A DNA stretch of 64,000 nucleotides from Shewanella dokdonensis (GTDB taxonomy: Bacteria > Pseudomonadota > Gammaproteobacteria > Enterobacterales > Shewanellaceae): NCBI RefSeq assembly GCF_018394335.1, contig NZ_CP074572.1, positions 744,001 to 808,000 of the forward strand, read 5' to 3'. The translations under genes were made by a program, and so were the position numbers. Shown piece after piece: positions 10,579 through 21,307 of the stretch. Positions within the stretch are counted from its first letter, which is position 1; the number at the start of each line of letters is the position of its first letter. The notes beneath the pieces are model-generated. The model worked only from the letters and a program-made list of their open reading frames with translations, had not been told where the DNA came from and searched no databases.

Positions 10579-11157
10579 TCAGTCCCAGATCAGTTCGCGA
10601 AAGTGCTTTCGGCACACAGATTCGTAGCTTTCATTGCCGCCAATAGCCACCTGCGCCCCTTCTCGTACCGGCTTACCTTCACTGTCACGGCGGATCACCA
10701 TATTGGCTTTACGGCCACAAAAACAGATGGTTTTCAGCTCAACCAGTTTATCCGCCCAGGCCAACAGATACTGGCTACCACTGAATAACTCGCCTTGAAA
10801 GTCGGTACGCAGCCCATAACACAACACCGGGATATCCAGCTTATCCACTACGTAGGCGAGCTGCTTAACCTGCTCTTTACTCAAAAATTGCGATTCATCC
10901 ACCAATACACAATGTAAAAACTGCTGTTGGTGGGCATGACTAATAATCTGCACCAGATCATCATCACTATGAAATATCAGCGCTTCGCTTTCTAAACCGA
11001 TGCGGGAAGCCACTTTACCGACACCAAAACGATTATCGATTGCTGGTGTCATCACCAGCGTATTCATGCCGCGTTCCCGGTAGTTATAGGAGGATTGTAG
11101 TAACGAGGTAGATTTCCCGGCATTCATCGCCGAATAATAAAAGTAAAGCTGAGCCAA
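10579..11157 (-). CDS. tdk: Thymidine kinase
   Basis: Phosphorylates thymidine to dTMP in the salvage pathway. At 192 residues it is a normal bacterial type II thymidine kinase. The P-loop AMNAGKST is at residues 10-17, the Walker B-like LVDESQF near 86-92, and the zinc lasso has cysteines in CFCGRK (about 143-145) and in SVCRKH near the C-terminus. The lid segment [27 protein letters not shown] is intact. It is convergent with the FUSC gene and divergent from the M3 peptidase gene. No operon partners. Confidence 0.96.
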   Translation of the reverse strand: MAQLYFYYSAMNAGKSTSLLQSSYNYRERGMNTLVMTPAIDNRFGVGKVASRIGLESEALIFHSDDDLVQIISHAHQQQFLHCVLVDESQFLSKEQVKQLAYVVDKLDIPVLCYGLRTDFQGELFSGSQYLLAWADKLVELKTICFCGRKANMVIRRDSEGKPVREGAQVAIGGNESYESVCRKHFRELIWD

Positions 11158-11378
11158 AACTGGCGCTCCCGCAGTTGTGAATAGCCGCTATCTTAGCGCG
11201 TTTACTGACAAAAATCAGTGGGCGTAAAGCGCATACTGAAATACGCTCACTAAGCTAATGCAATCAATTTGTTACAATTTTACACAGCTTTCACCTGTTA
11301 GCATGAAGCGGTTTCAGTTTGGCTTAAGTCGTCGTTGTTAGCGTGCTGCGTCACCTGCACTCAACAACGGAAACCAAG

Positions 11379-13516
11379 ATGCGCAAGACGCTTATAGCAA
11401 TCGCCTTAGGGCAAGCCCTGTTACTAACGGGATGTAGCGGAGCCGATACACTGCCAGCAGCAACCGTTGCGGCAGCCACTGAGCAGCAAAATCCGCTGTT
11501 AAACGCCAGCCAACTGCAATATCAAGCACCGGATTTCAAGCAGATCCGCACCGAACATTTCCAACCCGCATTAGAAGCGGGCATTTTGGCCCACGATCAA
11601 GAAGTTCAAGCTATTGCCACCCAATCGGCAGCCCCCACATTTGAAAACACCATTATCGCGCTGGAACAATCTGGGGCGCTACTCAACCGTGCATCGGCGG
11701 TGTTTTACAACTTAAGCAGTTCCAACAGCAATCCAGAGATCCGCCGTATTCAAAGCGAAATGGCACCGAAAATGGCAGCGCATACAGACAATATCAATCT
11801 GAATCCGCAGTTGTTTGCACGTATCGACACTTTATATCAGCAGCGCCAACAGTTAGGGCTGAATGCCGAACAGATGCGGCTGATTGAAGTCTATCACCAA
11901 GGTTTTGTACTTGCTGGTGCCCAACTTGATGAAGCCCAAAAAGCCCAAATCCGCGCCCTTAACGAAGAACAATCAAAGCTGACCAACGAATTTCAGCAAC
12001 GCCTGCTGAAACTCACCAAAGCCAGCGCGGTGATTGTTGCTGATGTGGCACAACTCGAAGGTCTGTCAGATTCTGCCATTCGCAGTGCCGCCCAAGCGGC
12101 CAAAGACGCCGGACATGATGGCAAATACCTGCTGAGCATCACCAACACCACTCGGCAACCAATACTGGCGCAACTGCACCACCGTGAATTACGCCAGCAG
12201 ATCTGGCAAGCATCAGCTAACCGTGGTTTAAGTGGCGAAGACGAAACAGTATCACTGGTGGCACGCTTAGCGCAGTTAAGAGCCGAAAAAGCCAAACTGC
12301 TCGGTTTTGATAACTGGGCCAGCTACCGTTTAGCGCCGCAGATGGCGAAAACCCCACAAGCGGTGTTTGATATGTTCGGCTCCATGGTGCCTGCCGTAGT
12401 GGCCAATACCCAAAAAGAAGCCGAAGCCATCCAGGCGATGATTAGCAAAACCGGCGGCGATTTTACACTACAACCTTGGGATTGGGCTTACTACGCCGAA
12501 AAGGTACGTCAGCAACAATATGATCTGGATGAAAACAGCCTCAAGCCCTATTTTGAGTTCAACCGAGTGTTGCAAGATGGCGTGTTCTACACCTTGAATC
12601 AGCTCTATGGTGTTACCTTTAAGCCGCGGCCAGATCTGCCGGTCTATCATCCAGATGTTAAAGCCTGGGAAGTGTTTGACGCCGATGGTAGTAGTCTGGC
12701 GATCTTCTACGGCGATTATTTTGCCCGCGAAGGTAAACGAGGTGGAGCCTGGATGAGTTCCTTCGTACGCCAAAGCGGCCTGCTGGAACAAAAACCCGTG
12801 GTGGTCAATGTGATGAATATCCAGAAGGCTCCAGATGGCGAACCCACCTTCGTCAGCTATGACCAAGTCACCACTATGTTCCATGAACTGGGACATGGCA
12901 CACACGGCATGTTTTCCAAGGTCAAGTATCCAAGTCTCTCAGGAACCTCGGTATCACGGGATTTTGTTGAGTTTCCATCGACCTTTGAAGAAGACTGGGC
13001 CGGACATCCCAAAGTATTAGCCAATTACGCCAAGCATTATCAAACGGGCGAACCACTGCCGGCAGATATGTTGGATAAACTGTTGCGCTCCCGTAGCTTC
13101 AACATGGGCTTTGATACGCTGGAATATATGTCAGCGGCATTATTGGATTTGGAATGGCATAGCCTGAGCGCTGACGCCCCCTGCAAAACGTTGAGCAGTT
13201 TGAGGCTCAGGCATTGGCCAAGCATGGCGTGAACCTGGCGGCGGTGCCCCCACGTTATCGTTCCAGCTATTTTGCCCACGCATTTCCAGGTGGTTATAGC
13301 GCTAGCTATTATGCCTACATGTGGAGTGAAATTCTGGCAGCGGACGCTTTTGCCTATGTACAAACACAAGGCGGACTTAACCGCGAGATTGGCATGAAAT
13401 TCCGTAAAGCAATCCGCGAAGTTGGCAATAGTGTGCCCCCGATGGAAGCCTATGAGAACTTCCGTGGCCAGCAGCCAACAACCGATGGTCTGCTAAAACG
13501 CCGCGGCTTGATGTAA
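11379..13516 (+). CDS. M3-family oligopeptidase lipoprotein (Dcp-like; one apparent frameshift)
   Basis: Zinc metallopeptidase of the thimet/peptidyl-dipeptidase family that trims short peptides. The HEXXH motif FHELGHGTHG has His502 and His506. I choose the ATG at 11379 because it gives a lipoprotein signal (MRKTLIAIALGQALLLTGC, lipobox LTGC); an upstream ATG at 11343 adds only 12 residues. The frame breaks at the C-run 13177-13181; adding one C reads ADAPLQNVEQFEAQALAKHGV into the conserved C-terminal part with YFAHAFPGGYSASYYAYMWSE, giving 712 residues. Most likely a membrane-anchored periplasmic dipeptidyl carboxypeptidase similar to Dcp. Confidence 0.88.
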
Positions 13517-13555
13517 CCAATCAGCGCTGGCGCATAACAAACGCGACATCCGCCG

Positions 13556-13593
13556 AAATGCCGTTCACTTAAAGTGAGCGGCATTTTCTTTTA
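13556..13593 (+). terminator. Rho-independent terminator of the M3 peptidase gene
   Basis: Long stem AAATGCCG...CGGCATTT with an inner CACT/AGTG extension, followed by TCTTTT, 40 bases after the stop. Confidence 0.85.
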
Positions 13594-13648
13594 GTGTATT
13601 TCTGCGGTCTTGGTTTTTGAATAATATTGAGGGCTTGGGAGCGGTCAT

Positions 13649-13684
13649 AAAAAATCCGCTATCACATAAATTAATAGCGGATTT
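13649..13684 (-). terminator. Rho-independent terminator of lysW
   Basis: Nine-base stem ATCCGCTAT/ATAGCGGAT; on the minus strand it is followed by six T. It lies about 80 bases after the lysW stop. Confidence 0.85.
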
Positions 13685-13762
13685 GGCGTTTTTTAAAGAA
13701 ACAGTCAACTGTGCTTAACTGCTCGGCATGACAGCCGCAGCCGCACTTTTTACTGCCTCAAA

Positions 13763-15322
13763 CTAACTGTCTGCGCGCCTTCTTAACCAAAACAGCCCGA
13801 CCACAAACAACAGCAAACAACACAGCAGCCCCAAGGTGACCGACTCGGTATATCCCATCACCAGATAACCACCAAGTGAAATAAAGGCAACTAGCAACGC
13901 ATAGGGCAACTGCGTGGTCACATGGTCGATATGATGGCAACTGGCTCCGGTAGACGACAAGATGGTCGTGTCTGAAATCGGCGAGCAATGGTCGCCAAAA
14001 ACCGAACCGGATAATACCGCCGCCATCATCGGCAACATCATGCCTTGATGGCTTCCCATCGCCATATCGGCAGCAATGGGCAGCATAATGCCAAAGGTTC
14101 CCCAACTAGTACCGGTGGAAAACGCCGTCAGACCAGCCAAGATAAATAACACCGCTGGCAACAACGCAAACGGGATATTACCGCTTGCCAGACTCGCCAT
14201 AAATTTACCCGTCTCCAGTTGCCCAATGATCCCTGAAATTGTCCAGGCAAACATCAAGATATAAATGGCTGGCAACATGGATTTAGCACCGACAAACAGC
14301 CCAATTGCGATATCCTTCAGCGGCAACTTCTGCCGCAACGCTAGCAGTAACGTGGTGCCCAATCCCAACAGCGCCCCAAAGAACAACGATGCACTGACAT
14401 CGGTTTTTTCAAAAGCCCCAATGATCGAAAATGCTTTACCTTCACTGAGCAAAACATCAGTACCACTGCGTACCATAAAATATAAAGTGGCAATAACCAG
14501 CACTGAAATAGGGATAAACAAACCACCCACTTTGCCACTGTCTGCTTCTTCCAGCTCAGCGGTGGCACCTGGTGGCACGCCCTTACTGTCATCATACAGT
14601 TGCCCTTTGCGAGCATTGAGTTCGTGGCGGCGCATGGGGCCGACATCCAATTCAAACAGCGCCACAAACAGCAACAACAATAACGCAAATAAAGGATAAA
14701 AATTCATCGGGATCATCTCGACAAACGCGGTGAGATGTCCGGTCGAAGCCATGCCATGCGTTGCCAGAATGCCGCCAATCAAGGCGATAATATAAGCGCC
14801 CCAACTCGATACAGGCGAAATCACACACACTGGCGCTGCCGTAGAATCCAGCAGATAAGCAAGCTTGGCTCGCGAGATGTAATAACGATCAGTCAAAGGT
14901 TTGCAGATACTGCCCACCACCAAACTATTAAAATAGTCATCAATAAACACCACACAGCCAAGAAACATGGTCAGAAGCTTGGCATCCCTGCGTTTACGGA
15001 TATGTTGTTTGGCCCAGTTAGCAAAGGCGCGAGCAGAACCACTGACCGTTATCAGGGCGGTAATCATGCCCAGCAACAGCAGAAATCCTAAGATATATAA
15101 GTTCCAACTATTTGGCGCGCCATCGCTCCAGAATAGACCTGAGACCTTGTCAGCAAGATAGACAGCGGAATCATTAATAGACCACTGATTCAGCAATAAA
15201 GTACCGATAAGAATACCAATACCGAGCGATAGCAGCACTTTACGGGTGAGGATCGCCAACAGAATAGCCACCACAGGCGGCAATAACGAAAGTGCCGAAT
15301 CGGCATAACTGAGTATTGTCAT
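13763..15322 (-). CDS. lysW: NhaC-family antiporter, predicted lysine transporter LysW
   Basis: Polytopic inner-membrane protein of 519 residues, with roughly a dozen hydrophobic segments and NhaC-family signatures such as VVFIDDYFNSLVVGSICKPL and STGTSWGTFGIMLPIA. NhaC proteins are usually annotated as Na+/H+ antiporters, but comparative genomics proposed the name LysW for members controlled by the lysine riboswitch, suggesting sodium-linked lysine transport. Such a riboswitch with a terminator is visible immediately upstream (15355-15613), which is the main evidence for lysine as substrate here. The direction of transport is inferred: an OFF switch by lysine fits an importer. It stands alone between its own leader and terminator. 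Confidence 0.85.
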   Translation of the reverse strand: MTILSYADSALSLLPPVVAILLAILTRKVLLSLGIGILIGTLLLNQWSINDSAVYLADKVSGLFWSDGAPNSWNLYILGFLLLLGMITALITVSGSARAFANWAKQHIRKRRDAKLLTMFLGCVVFIDDYFNSLVVGSICKPLTDRYYISRAKLAYLLDSTAAPVCVISPVSSWGAYIIALIGGILATHGMASTGHLTAFVEMIPMNFYPLFALLLLLFVALFELDVGPMRRHELNARKGQLYDDSKGVPPGATAELEEADSGKVGGLFIPISVLVIATLYFMVRSGTDVLLSEGKAFSIIGAFEKTDVSASLFFGALLGLGTTLLLALRQKLPLKDIAIGLFVGAKSMLPAIYILMFAWTISGIIGQLETGKFMASLASGNIPFALLPAVLFILAGLTAFSTGTSWGTFGIMLPIAADMAMGSHQGMMLPMMAAVLSGSVFGDHCSPISDTTILSSTGASCHHIDHVTTQLPYALLVAFISLGGYLVMGYTESVTLGLLCCLLLFVVGLFWLRRRADS

Positions 15323-15354
15323 TGTTTTAATATGTTCTTATGTGACCGGCGGGA

Positions 15355-15396
15355 GGCACAAAAAGGCACACAATAGGCAGTATCGCCCAGTGTGCC
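15355..15396 (-). terminator. Expression-platform terminator of the lysine riboswitch
   Basis: On the minus strand, a stem GGCACAC/GTGTGCC (with further pairing in the loop) is followed directly by TTTTT, about 30 bases after the aptamer and about 35 bases before the lysW start. Its position is that of a lysine-induced terminator. Confidence 0.85.
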
Positions 15397-15424
15397 TGGC
15401 CGATCATCACAGACCGACTTCTTT

Positions 15425-15613
15425 TCAGTAGCGCTCCACGGCAGTTAATTCGGCTATTTATGTTTAGCCCACCATGGCAGTGCTGTCCCTATTCGGGCAC
15501 AGCCCCAACAACGGAATTGATGGTTCCAGTTGTTTCGGCATCGGATCCTTTCACGACACATCAAACGGTATCACCCTGCTTGCCGCTACTCATATCAGAT
15601 GCGCCTCTACTTC
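15425..15613 (-). promoter_or_regulatory. Lysine riboswitch (L box) upstream of lysW
   Basis: Reading the minus strand, the aptamer opens with AGTAGAGGCGC and closes with GAGCGCTACT, forming P1. Between them are the conserved L-box blocks in the right order: GAGTAGC, GGCAAG, GTGAAAGGATC, GCCGAAAC and GGGGCTG, and the 3' TGGAGCGCTACTG. The lysine riboswitch binds free lysine and in gram-negative bacteria usually represses lysine biosynthesis or uptake. It is followed by a terminator at 15355-15396, so control by premature termination is likely. The aptamer begins only about 30 bases after the etfA terminator, leaving little room for a promoter, which may overlap the etfA 3' end. Confidence 0.93.
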
Positions 15614-15644
15614 TCAGAACGCCGTTTGGCGCGAGGCAGAAAAC

Positions 15645-15668
15645 AAAAAAGGCAGCAATGGTGCTGCC
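15645..15668 (-). terminator. Rho-independent terminator of etfBA
   Basis: On the minus strand GGCAGCACCATTGCTGCC followed by six T; a seven-base stem about 32 bases after the etfA stop. It separates etfBA from the lysW leader. Confidence 0.88.
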
Positions 15669-15699
15669 CATAGCTGCCTATCCTGACGCAGAAGCTAAA

Positions 15700-16623
15700 T
15701 TAAATCAACTCTACCAGTTTGGGTAATGCCTCAAACAGATCGGCTTCCAAGCCATAATCTGCCACTTGAAAAATCGGTGCCTGAGGATCTTTGTTAATCG
15801 CCACAATCACTTTTGCGTCTTTCATTCCTGCTAGATGCTGAATAGCCCCGGAAATTCCCACAGCAATGTAGAGTTCGGGGGCAACAATTTTGCCAGTCTG
15901 TCCGACCTGTAGATCATTGCTGATGTAACCGGCATCAACAGCCGCACGGGAAGCACCAACAGCGCCACCGAGTTTGTCTGCCAACGTTTCTAGCATGACA
16001 AAATTCTCAGCGCTGCCTAGAGCCCGGCCACCAGCCACAACAACGCGGGCATTAACCAACTCGGGGCGTGCAGATGCCACCGCCGTATGTGACAACTCAT
16101 GGCATACTGATGGTATCACGGCATCAACAGCCACTATTGCCGCATCGCCAGTGGTCGGTACGGCAGCAAAAGCACTGGCGCGTATCGTGGCGACTTTCAC
16201 CGCGTCCAGACTCTTGACCGTTTCTAAGGCATTACCCGCATAAATCGGGTGAACAAAAGTCTCCGCATCCAGAATGTTGACCACTTCCGATACCATAGCC
16301 ACATCCAATAAAGCGGCCACGCGTGGGAGTAAATCTTTCCCTGTCGAGGTCGCCGCCGCCAGAATATGGCTGTGACCAGATGCCTGCGCGACCACCAGCT
16401 TGGCAAGATTATCAGCAAGTTGGGCTTTATAGGCGGGGTTATCCGCCAGCAGGACACGGCTGACCCCTTGTAGTTTTGCCACTGCATCGGCCACGGTCGC
16501 GCAACCACTACCAGCAACCAGCACATCTATATCACCCGCCAGACTCGCCGCCGCGGCGATGACTTTCGCGGTTTCAGATTTAACACTGACATTGTCATGT
16601 TCGGCAATTACTAATACTGTCAT
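15700..16623 (-). CDS. etfA: Electron transfer flavoprotein alpha subunit
   Basis: FAD-binding subunit of ETF, the soluble carrier that passes electrons from acyl-CoA and other dehydrogenases to ETF:quinone oxidoreductase. The 307-residue product has the C-terminal FAD-binding signature in order: VVVAGGRALGSAENF, GASRAAVDAGY, GQTGKIVAPELYIAVGISGAIQH and VAINKDPQAPIFQVADYG. It starts one base after the etfB stop, so the two are translated together. No ETF:quinone oxidoreductase or acyl-CoA dehydrogenase gene lies nearby. A candidate PsrA box upstream of etfB would link the pair to fatty acid degradation. Confidence 0.95.
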   Translation of the reverse strand: MTVLVIAEHDNVSVKSETAKVIAAAASLAGDIDVLVAGSGCATVADAVAKLQGVSRVLLADNPAYKAQLADNLAKLVVAQASGHSHILAAATSTGKDLLPRVAALLDVAMVSEVVNILDAETFVHPIYAGNALETVKSLDAVKVATIRASAFAAVPTTGDAAIVAVDAVIPSVCHELSHTAVASARPELVNARVVVAGGRALGSAENFVMLETLADKLGGAVGASRAAVDAGYISNDLQVGQTGKIVAPELYIAVGISGAIQHLAGMKDAKVIVAINKDPQAPIFQVADYGLEADLFEALPKLVELI

Positions 16624-16624
16624 G

Positions 16625-17374
16625 TCAGATCACCTTTGCTTCGTTCTTCAATTTATCAACCAGCGCTTCAACCGAATCTAGCATCACGCCTGCCTGACGT
16701 TGCGCTGGCGGCGTAACAGCCACTACCTGCTGATGCGATTTCAAGGTCACGCCAAGTTCAGTGAGCGTCAGCGTATCCAGCGGTTTACGTTTTGCCTTCA
16801 TGATGTTCGGCAGCGATGCATAACGCGGCTCATTGAGCCGCAAATCGGCGGTTACCACCGCAGGTAAAGGTAATTGCAGTTGCTGTACGCCACCATCCAC
16901 TTCGCGCTTAACGGTCAATTGTCCATCGGCAATGTGGATGGCAGATGCAAACGTGGCTTGTGGTAGGTCGGCTAATGCCGCCAACATCTGCCCGGTTTGG
17001 TTGTTATCACCATCAATCGACTGCTTACCCATCAGGATCAGGTCCGCTTGTTCACGTGCCTGCAAGGCCAGCAATATTTTGGCAACAGATAAAGGGACTA
17101 GAGGCTCATCTGTTTCCACCAGAATGGCGCGATCAGCCCCCAGAGCCATGGCGGTCCGCAGTTGTTCCTGCGCGACTTTTGGCCCGATACTCACCACCAC
17201 GACTTCATCCGCTGTGCCAGCTTCTTTCAGTCGGACAGCTTCCTCCACGGCAATTTCACAGAAGGGATTCAGGGCCATTTTCAGATTTGCGGTGTCAACT
17301 GCTGTATGTTCCGCATTCACGCGAATTTTAACATTGGCATCCACCACCCTTTTTACGGGTACCATGACTTTCAT
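16625..17374 (-). CDS. etfB: Electron transfer flavoprotein beta subunit
   Basis: Partner of EtfA; binds AMP structurally and docks dehydrogenases. The start is placed at the ATG at 17374 ([18 protein letters not shown]), the usual N-terminus, with AGGA a few bases upstream; a longer frame to 17425 adds 17 unrelated residues. The ETF beta signature is seen as [31 protein letters not shown] and [12 protein letters not shown]. The recognition-loop region [19 protein letters not shown] is intact. Length 249 residues is normal. It is first in the two-gene etfBA operon and divergent from the H-NS-like gene. Confidence 0.95.
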   Translation of the reverse strand: MKVMVPVKRVVDANVKIRVNAEHTAVDTANLKMALNPFCEIAVEEAVRLKEAGTADEVVVVSIGPKVAQEQLRTAMALGADRAILVETDEPLVPLSVAKILLALQAREQADLILMGKQSIDGDNNQTGQMLAALADLPQATFASAIHIADGQLTVKREVDGGVQQLQLPLPAVVTADLRLNEPRYASLPNIMKAKRKPLDTLTLTELGVTLKSHQQVVAVTPPAQRQAGVMLDSVEALVDKLKNEAKVI

Positions 17375-17692
17375 AGGACTTCCTTTGCTGCACTCGTAAC
17401 AGATTTCTGATAGGAACAGAGCCACCTTAAAAGATGGCTCCTAGCTGCAGCCAACTCTAAGCTACGTTTACGTTCACGTCAATCAATTTAAACAAGTGTT
17501 TAGACAATAATCTATGCTTTATTGCCTTAATTATTTCGAGTAAATGACCTAAATATTGATTTAGCTATATTGGAAATTAAAAAAAATGGCGAATGAACTG
17601 AAATTCATTTGATCCATTTTAATAATGTTTCTATTATTCGTCGTGATGTCATATTAATCCCAAGTTCTATATAGAGTGGAATCAAAATAATT
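17375..17692. promoter_or_regulatory. Divergent promoter region etfB / hns-like with candidate PsrA box
   Basis: AT-rich 318-base region between divergent genes. At 17490-17501 lies the palindrome AAACAAGTGTTT. PsrA, the TetR-family regulator of fatty-acid degradation in Shewanella and Pseudomonas, binds AAAC-N4-GTTT type boxes, and etfBA is a reported kind of target, so this is a plausible PsrA operator. The match is short and could be chance in AT-rich DNA. The rest shows no clear element; the AT-richness would itself favour H-NS binding and autoregulation. Confidence 0.45.
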
Positions 17693-18088
17693 ATGAGCGA
17701 ATTTCTTGAAATATTGACTCACGCCCGCCGCTTTAAAGCTGCTGTCAAAGATCTGAGCGTAGAAGAACTACGTGATCTGGCAAATAAGCTGGAAAAGATT
17801 GTGACTGAACGTGAAGAAGAAGCCGCCGAAGAAGCCAAAGCACAAGCTGATCGTCTGGCAAAAATTGAAGAGATCCGGCAACAAATGGAATCCGTAGGGC
17901 TTTCTGTTGAAGATCTGGGTGTTGTTGCCGCGGCAAAACCGGTTAAAAAACGCGCGCCACGTCCTCCTAAATATAAGATTGAAATCGATGGCGAAACCGT
18001 TACCTGGACAGGTCAGGGACGTATGCCTACTGTTTTCAAAAATGAAGTGGACAATGGCCGCTCCATGGATGATTTCCTGATTGACTAA
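17693..18088 (+). CDS. H-NS family nucleoid-associated protein
   Basis: Silencer of AT-rich DNA, 131 residues. The N-terminal half is a charged oligomerisation coiled coil (LSVEELRDLANKLEKIV then a Glu/Ala-rich stretch to about residue 70). A basic linker VKKRAPRPPK leads into the C-terminal DNA-binding domain, YKIEIDGETVTWTGQGRMP, with the TGQGR form of the AT-hook-like QGR motif and the terminal SMDDFLI. The leading residues MSEFLEILTHARRFKAAV fit H-NS/StpA. ATG at 17693; no strong Shine-Dalgarno was seen. A terminator follows closely. Confidence 0.93.
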   Translation: MSEFLEILTHARRFKAAVKDLSVEELRDLANKLEKIVTEREEEAAEEAKAQADRLAKIEEIRQQMESVGLSVEDLGVVAAAKPVKKRAPRPPKYKIEIDGETVTWTGQGRMPTVFKNEVDNGRSMDDFLID

Positions 18089-18104
18089 ACGGTCAATTGA
18101 TTTT

Positions 18105-18132
18105 AAAAGCCCCAAGTAACGGGGCTTTTTTA
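18105..18132 (+). terminator. Rho-independent terminator of the H-NS-like gene
   Basis: Stem AAAAGCCCC/GGGGCTTTT with a seven-base loop and a T-run, 16 bases after the stop. Confidence 0.9.
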
Positions 18133-18257
18133 TTGTCATCATTGATATTTAAGAAACAATACGTTTTAAAAAGCCTTACAATTCACTATTGGTGTTTACA
18201 CATTATCTGCGATAACGTGAGTTCTGCCCTTCAAGACCAGGAAAGGTTTGAATATTC

Positions 18258-21200
18258 ATGAATCGTAAGACTTTCACCGCAGGTCTCTGCGCCCTGCTCA
18301 GCCTGACAACCGCGGCCGGAGAAAGCCAGTTAGCAGATAACACACCGACACTCACAGCATTGACTCATGCAACCCTGATAGTGTCGCCAGGGAATCAATT
18401 ATCGAATGCGACCTTGTTGTTAGAAAATAACAGGATCAAAGCAATTCTTCCGGACAATAATATTCCACATAATGCCTATGAGATAAATCTTTCTGGCTTG
18501 CGAATTTATCCAGGTTTTATCGATCCCTATGCGGAATATGGCATAGAATCTTCCAAGAATTTACCTAAGTCCCAGTCACCGATATATAACATTAAACGTA
18601 TCGGTGGTAACGCAGCAAATGGTGCGATTCATGCAGAAAAAGAATGGTTCGCCCAAGTTTATCCTGATGTAAAAGCGGCAGATAAATGGATAACAAATGG
18701 ATTTACAAGTGTCCAAAGTGCGCATCTGGATGGAATATTTCAAGGCACTGCGGTGACATTATCTCTCGCAGATAAAAAAGCACACGAGATAATTTATAAA
18801 TCCCGTAGTAAACAGTTTATGGCATTTGATAAGGGCAGTTCACCTCAGGACTATCCCACCTCATTAATGGGCAGTATTGCACTTATCCGCCAGACCTTCA
18901 GCGATGCCCGCTGGTATAATGACAGTGTCGCCAAAGCCAAAGATTATCCCGAAGAGGTTAAAACGCCAGATTTTAATATTGCCTTAGAGCGTTTAAGTAA
19001 TATAAAAGAACAAGGCGTTATATTTAATAGCGGCAATCTTAATAATGAATTACGTGCAGCCAAGTTATTGAAACAACAGGGGCTGAAAGTACAGTTGTTG
19101 GGAAGTGGCGAAGAATATGCCCGCCTCAACGAACTGGCGGCCTACCATCCACAGTTAGTTTTGCCGTTGAATTTTCCCTCTGCGCCAGATGTCAGTAGTG
19201 AAACAGCCGCCGCCAATGTGTCGCTATCGGAACTGCGACATTGGGAACGCGCCCCAGCGAATCCGGCTAGCCTTGCATCGGCAGATATTCCATTTGCCCT
19301 GACTCAGCATGGTATTGACACCAAAGCGTTCTGGCCACGGTTAAAGATGGCTGTTGCTGCCGGATTGACAGAAAAACAAGCCCTGACCGCACTGACCACC
19401 CAAGCAGCAGAATTGGCCGGGGTTGCAGACGTTACCGGCAAACTGGCTCCCGGTTATATGGCAGATTTAGTCATTACGCAGGGGAGTCCCTTTACCGATG
19501 GCAAGATTGTCAGCGTCTGGCTGCAAGGCAAAGAGCACCCGCTGCTGCCAGATAGTCACCGTTGGCAAGGTGATTACAAGTTGAGTTTTGCCCAACAGGA
19601 GTTGGATCTGTCACTGCAAATGGCAAACACCGCGGCAGGCAAGTCCAAAGGTCATTTTAGTAGCGGCGATAAAGAGCTTACCGTTAGCGACATTGCCGCC
19701 GATAGCCAACGGCTGAATTTCACGGCCGATCTCAGCAGTATGGGGTTAGCAGGCGTCAGCCGTTTCAGCTTGTGGCGTGATAACGATAGCCTGCGCGGCC
19801 GTCTGTTATTGGCCGATGGCAAAGTTGAGCCAATTAATGGAGTGATATTGGCGGCGGCCGCGACCACTGCCACACAGAAACCGCCTACTGAGGTCAAATA
19901 CCTAGGGCAGCAAGTCACCCCAGTACAAGCATTTGGCGTGACAGCACTCCCCACAGAGGAAAAACTGCATTTCAAAAATGCCACCGTCTGGACTTCCGCT
20001 GCTGCGGGGGTTTTGCAACACACAGATGTCTTGATTGCCAACGGTAAAATTGCACGTATCGGCCAGCAGTTAACGACGCCATCGGGTTACCAGATAATTG
20101 ATGCCAGCGACAAGTATCTGACAGCCGGGATTATTGACGAGCACTCGCATATCGCCATCAATGGTGGCGTTAATGAAGCATCAGAAGCCGTTACCGCAGA
20201 AGTCCGTATTGGCGATGTTATCGATCCCGATGCCATTGCAATATACCGTTCCTTAGCCGGAGGTGTTACAACCGCTAACCTGCTGCATGGCAGTGCCAAT
20301 CCTATTGGCGGGCAAGCACAAGTGATCCAATTGCGTTGGGGCGAAACCGCAGAAGGGCTGAAATTTACACAAGCCAACAAAGGTATCAAATTTGCGTTGG
20401 GGAAAACGTCAAACAAAGCAACTGGGGCGAAAACTTCAACAAACGCTTTCCTCAGAGCCGTATGGGAGTAAAAACCCTGTTTGCCGATACCTTTAATGCA
20501 GCACTCGAATATGACGCCAATCGCCAAGAATATGCAGAATTGCGCTCCCGCGATAAGCGTAAAACACTGGAGCCTCGCCCTGACTACCGCTTAGAAACGG
20601 TAGCCGAAGTAGTCAAAGGTGAGCGCGATGTGCATATTCACTCTTACGTCCAGTCTGAGATCCTAATGTTTATGCGCTTGGCCGAAGCCTATGACTTTAA
20701 AGTCAAAACGTTTACTCATGTGCTTGAAGGTTACAAGCTTGCTCCCGAACTCGCCGCCCATGGTGCTGGCGCATCCACCTTTGCGGATTGGTGGGCCTAC
20801 AAATTTGAGGTCTATGACGCCATTCCACAAAATGCCTGCCTAATGCAAAAACATGGAGTACTGACATCGATTAATTCCGATGACTATGAAATGCAGCGAC
20901 GCTTGAACCAGGAAGCCGCTAAATCGATTAAATACTGTGATATGTCAGCAGAAGATGCCTGGAAGATGGTCACCATCAACCCTGCCAAACAACTTGGTGT
21001 AGATGATGTCACCGGTTCTGTAGAAGTCGGCAAGCCAGGCAGATATAGTGCTGTGGGACCACAACCCGCTATCTGCCTACGCCAAGACTGAAAAAGTCTG
21101 GATTAACGGTAAACGTTACTTTGACCGGGAACAAGATGCCCAAAAACACGAGACATTGCTCAGGAACGTCAAGCATTGATCCAGAAAATACTCAACAGCA

Positions 21201-21307
21201 GCGATGAACGCAAACAAGGTGAACAGTCACAGCCGCCAGCGGAACCTATGTGGCACTGTGATACCGAATACAACGCTTGGCACAGCCATAAGGAGCAAGC
21301 TCTGTGA
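18258..21307 (+). CDS. Secreted double-domain amidohydrolase-family protein (three apparent frameshifts)
   Basis: Large exported protein, 1016 residues after correction, with signal peptide MNRKTFTAGLCALLSLTTAAG. Residues about 30-430 form an amidohydrolase-like domain in which the first metal motif is replaced by IDPYAEYG, so it looks inactive. A second domain (about 565-1000) has the HxH motif at His629-His631 (IIDEHSHIAING) and a later HVLEGYK. Frame breaks: 20399-20402 (one G short), 21038-21039 (one G extra, restoring VGKPADIVLWDHNPLSAYAKTEKVW) and near 21158 (one G short). The corrected frame ends KEQAL at 21305-21307, overlapping the next gene by four bases. Substrate unknown; imidazolonepropionase- or prolidase-like cyclic amide hydrolysis is typical of relatives. 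Confidence 0.8.

Noticed and set aside
13763-15322. Ordinary Na+/H+ antiporter annotation for the NhaC gene
   Set aside because: The lysine riboswitch upstream makes a lysine transporter more likely, although transport was not shown.
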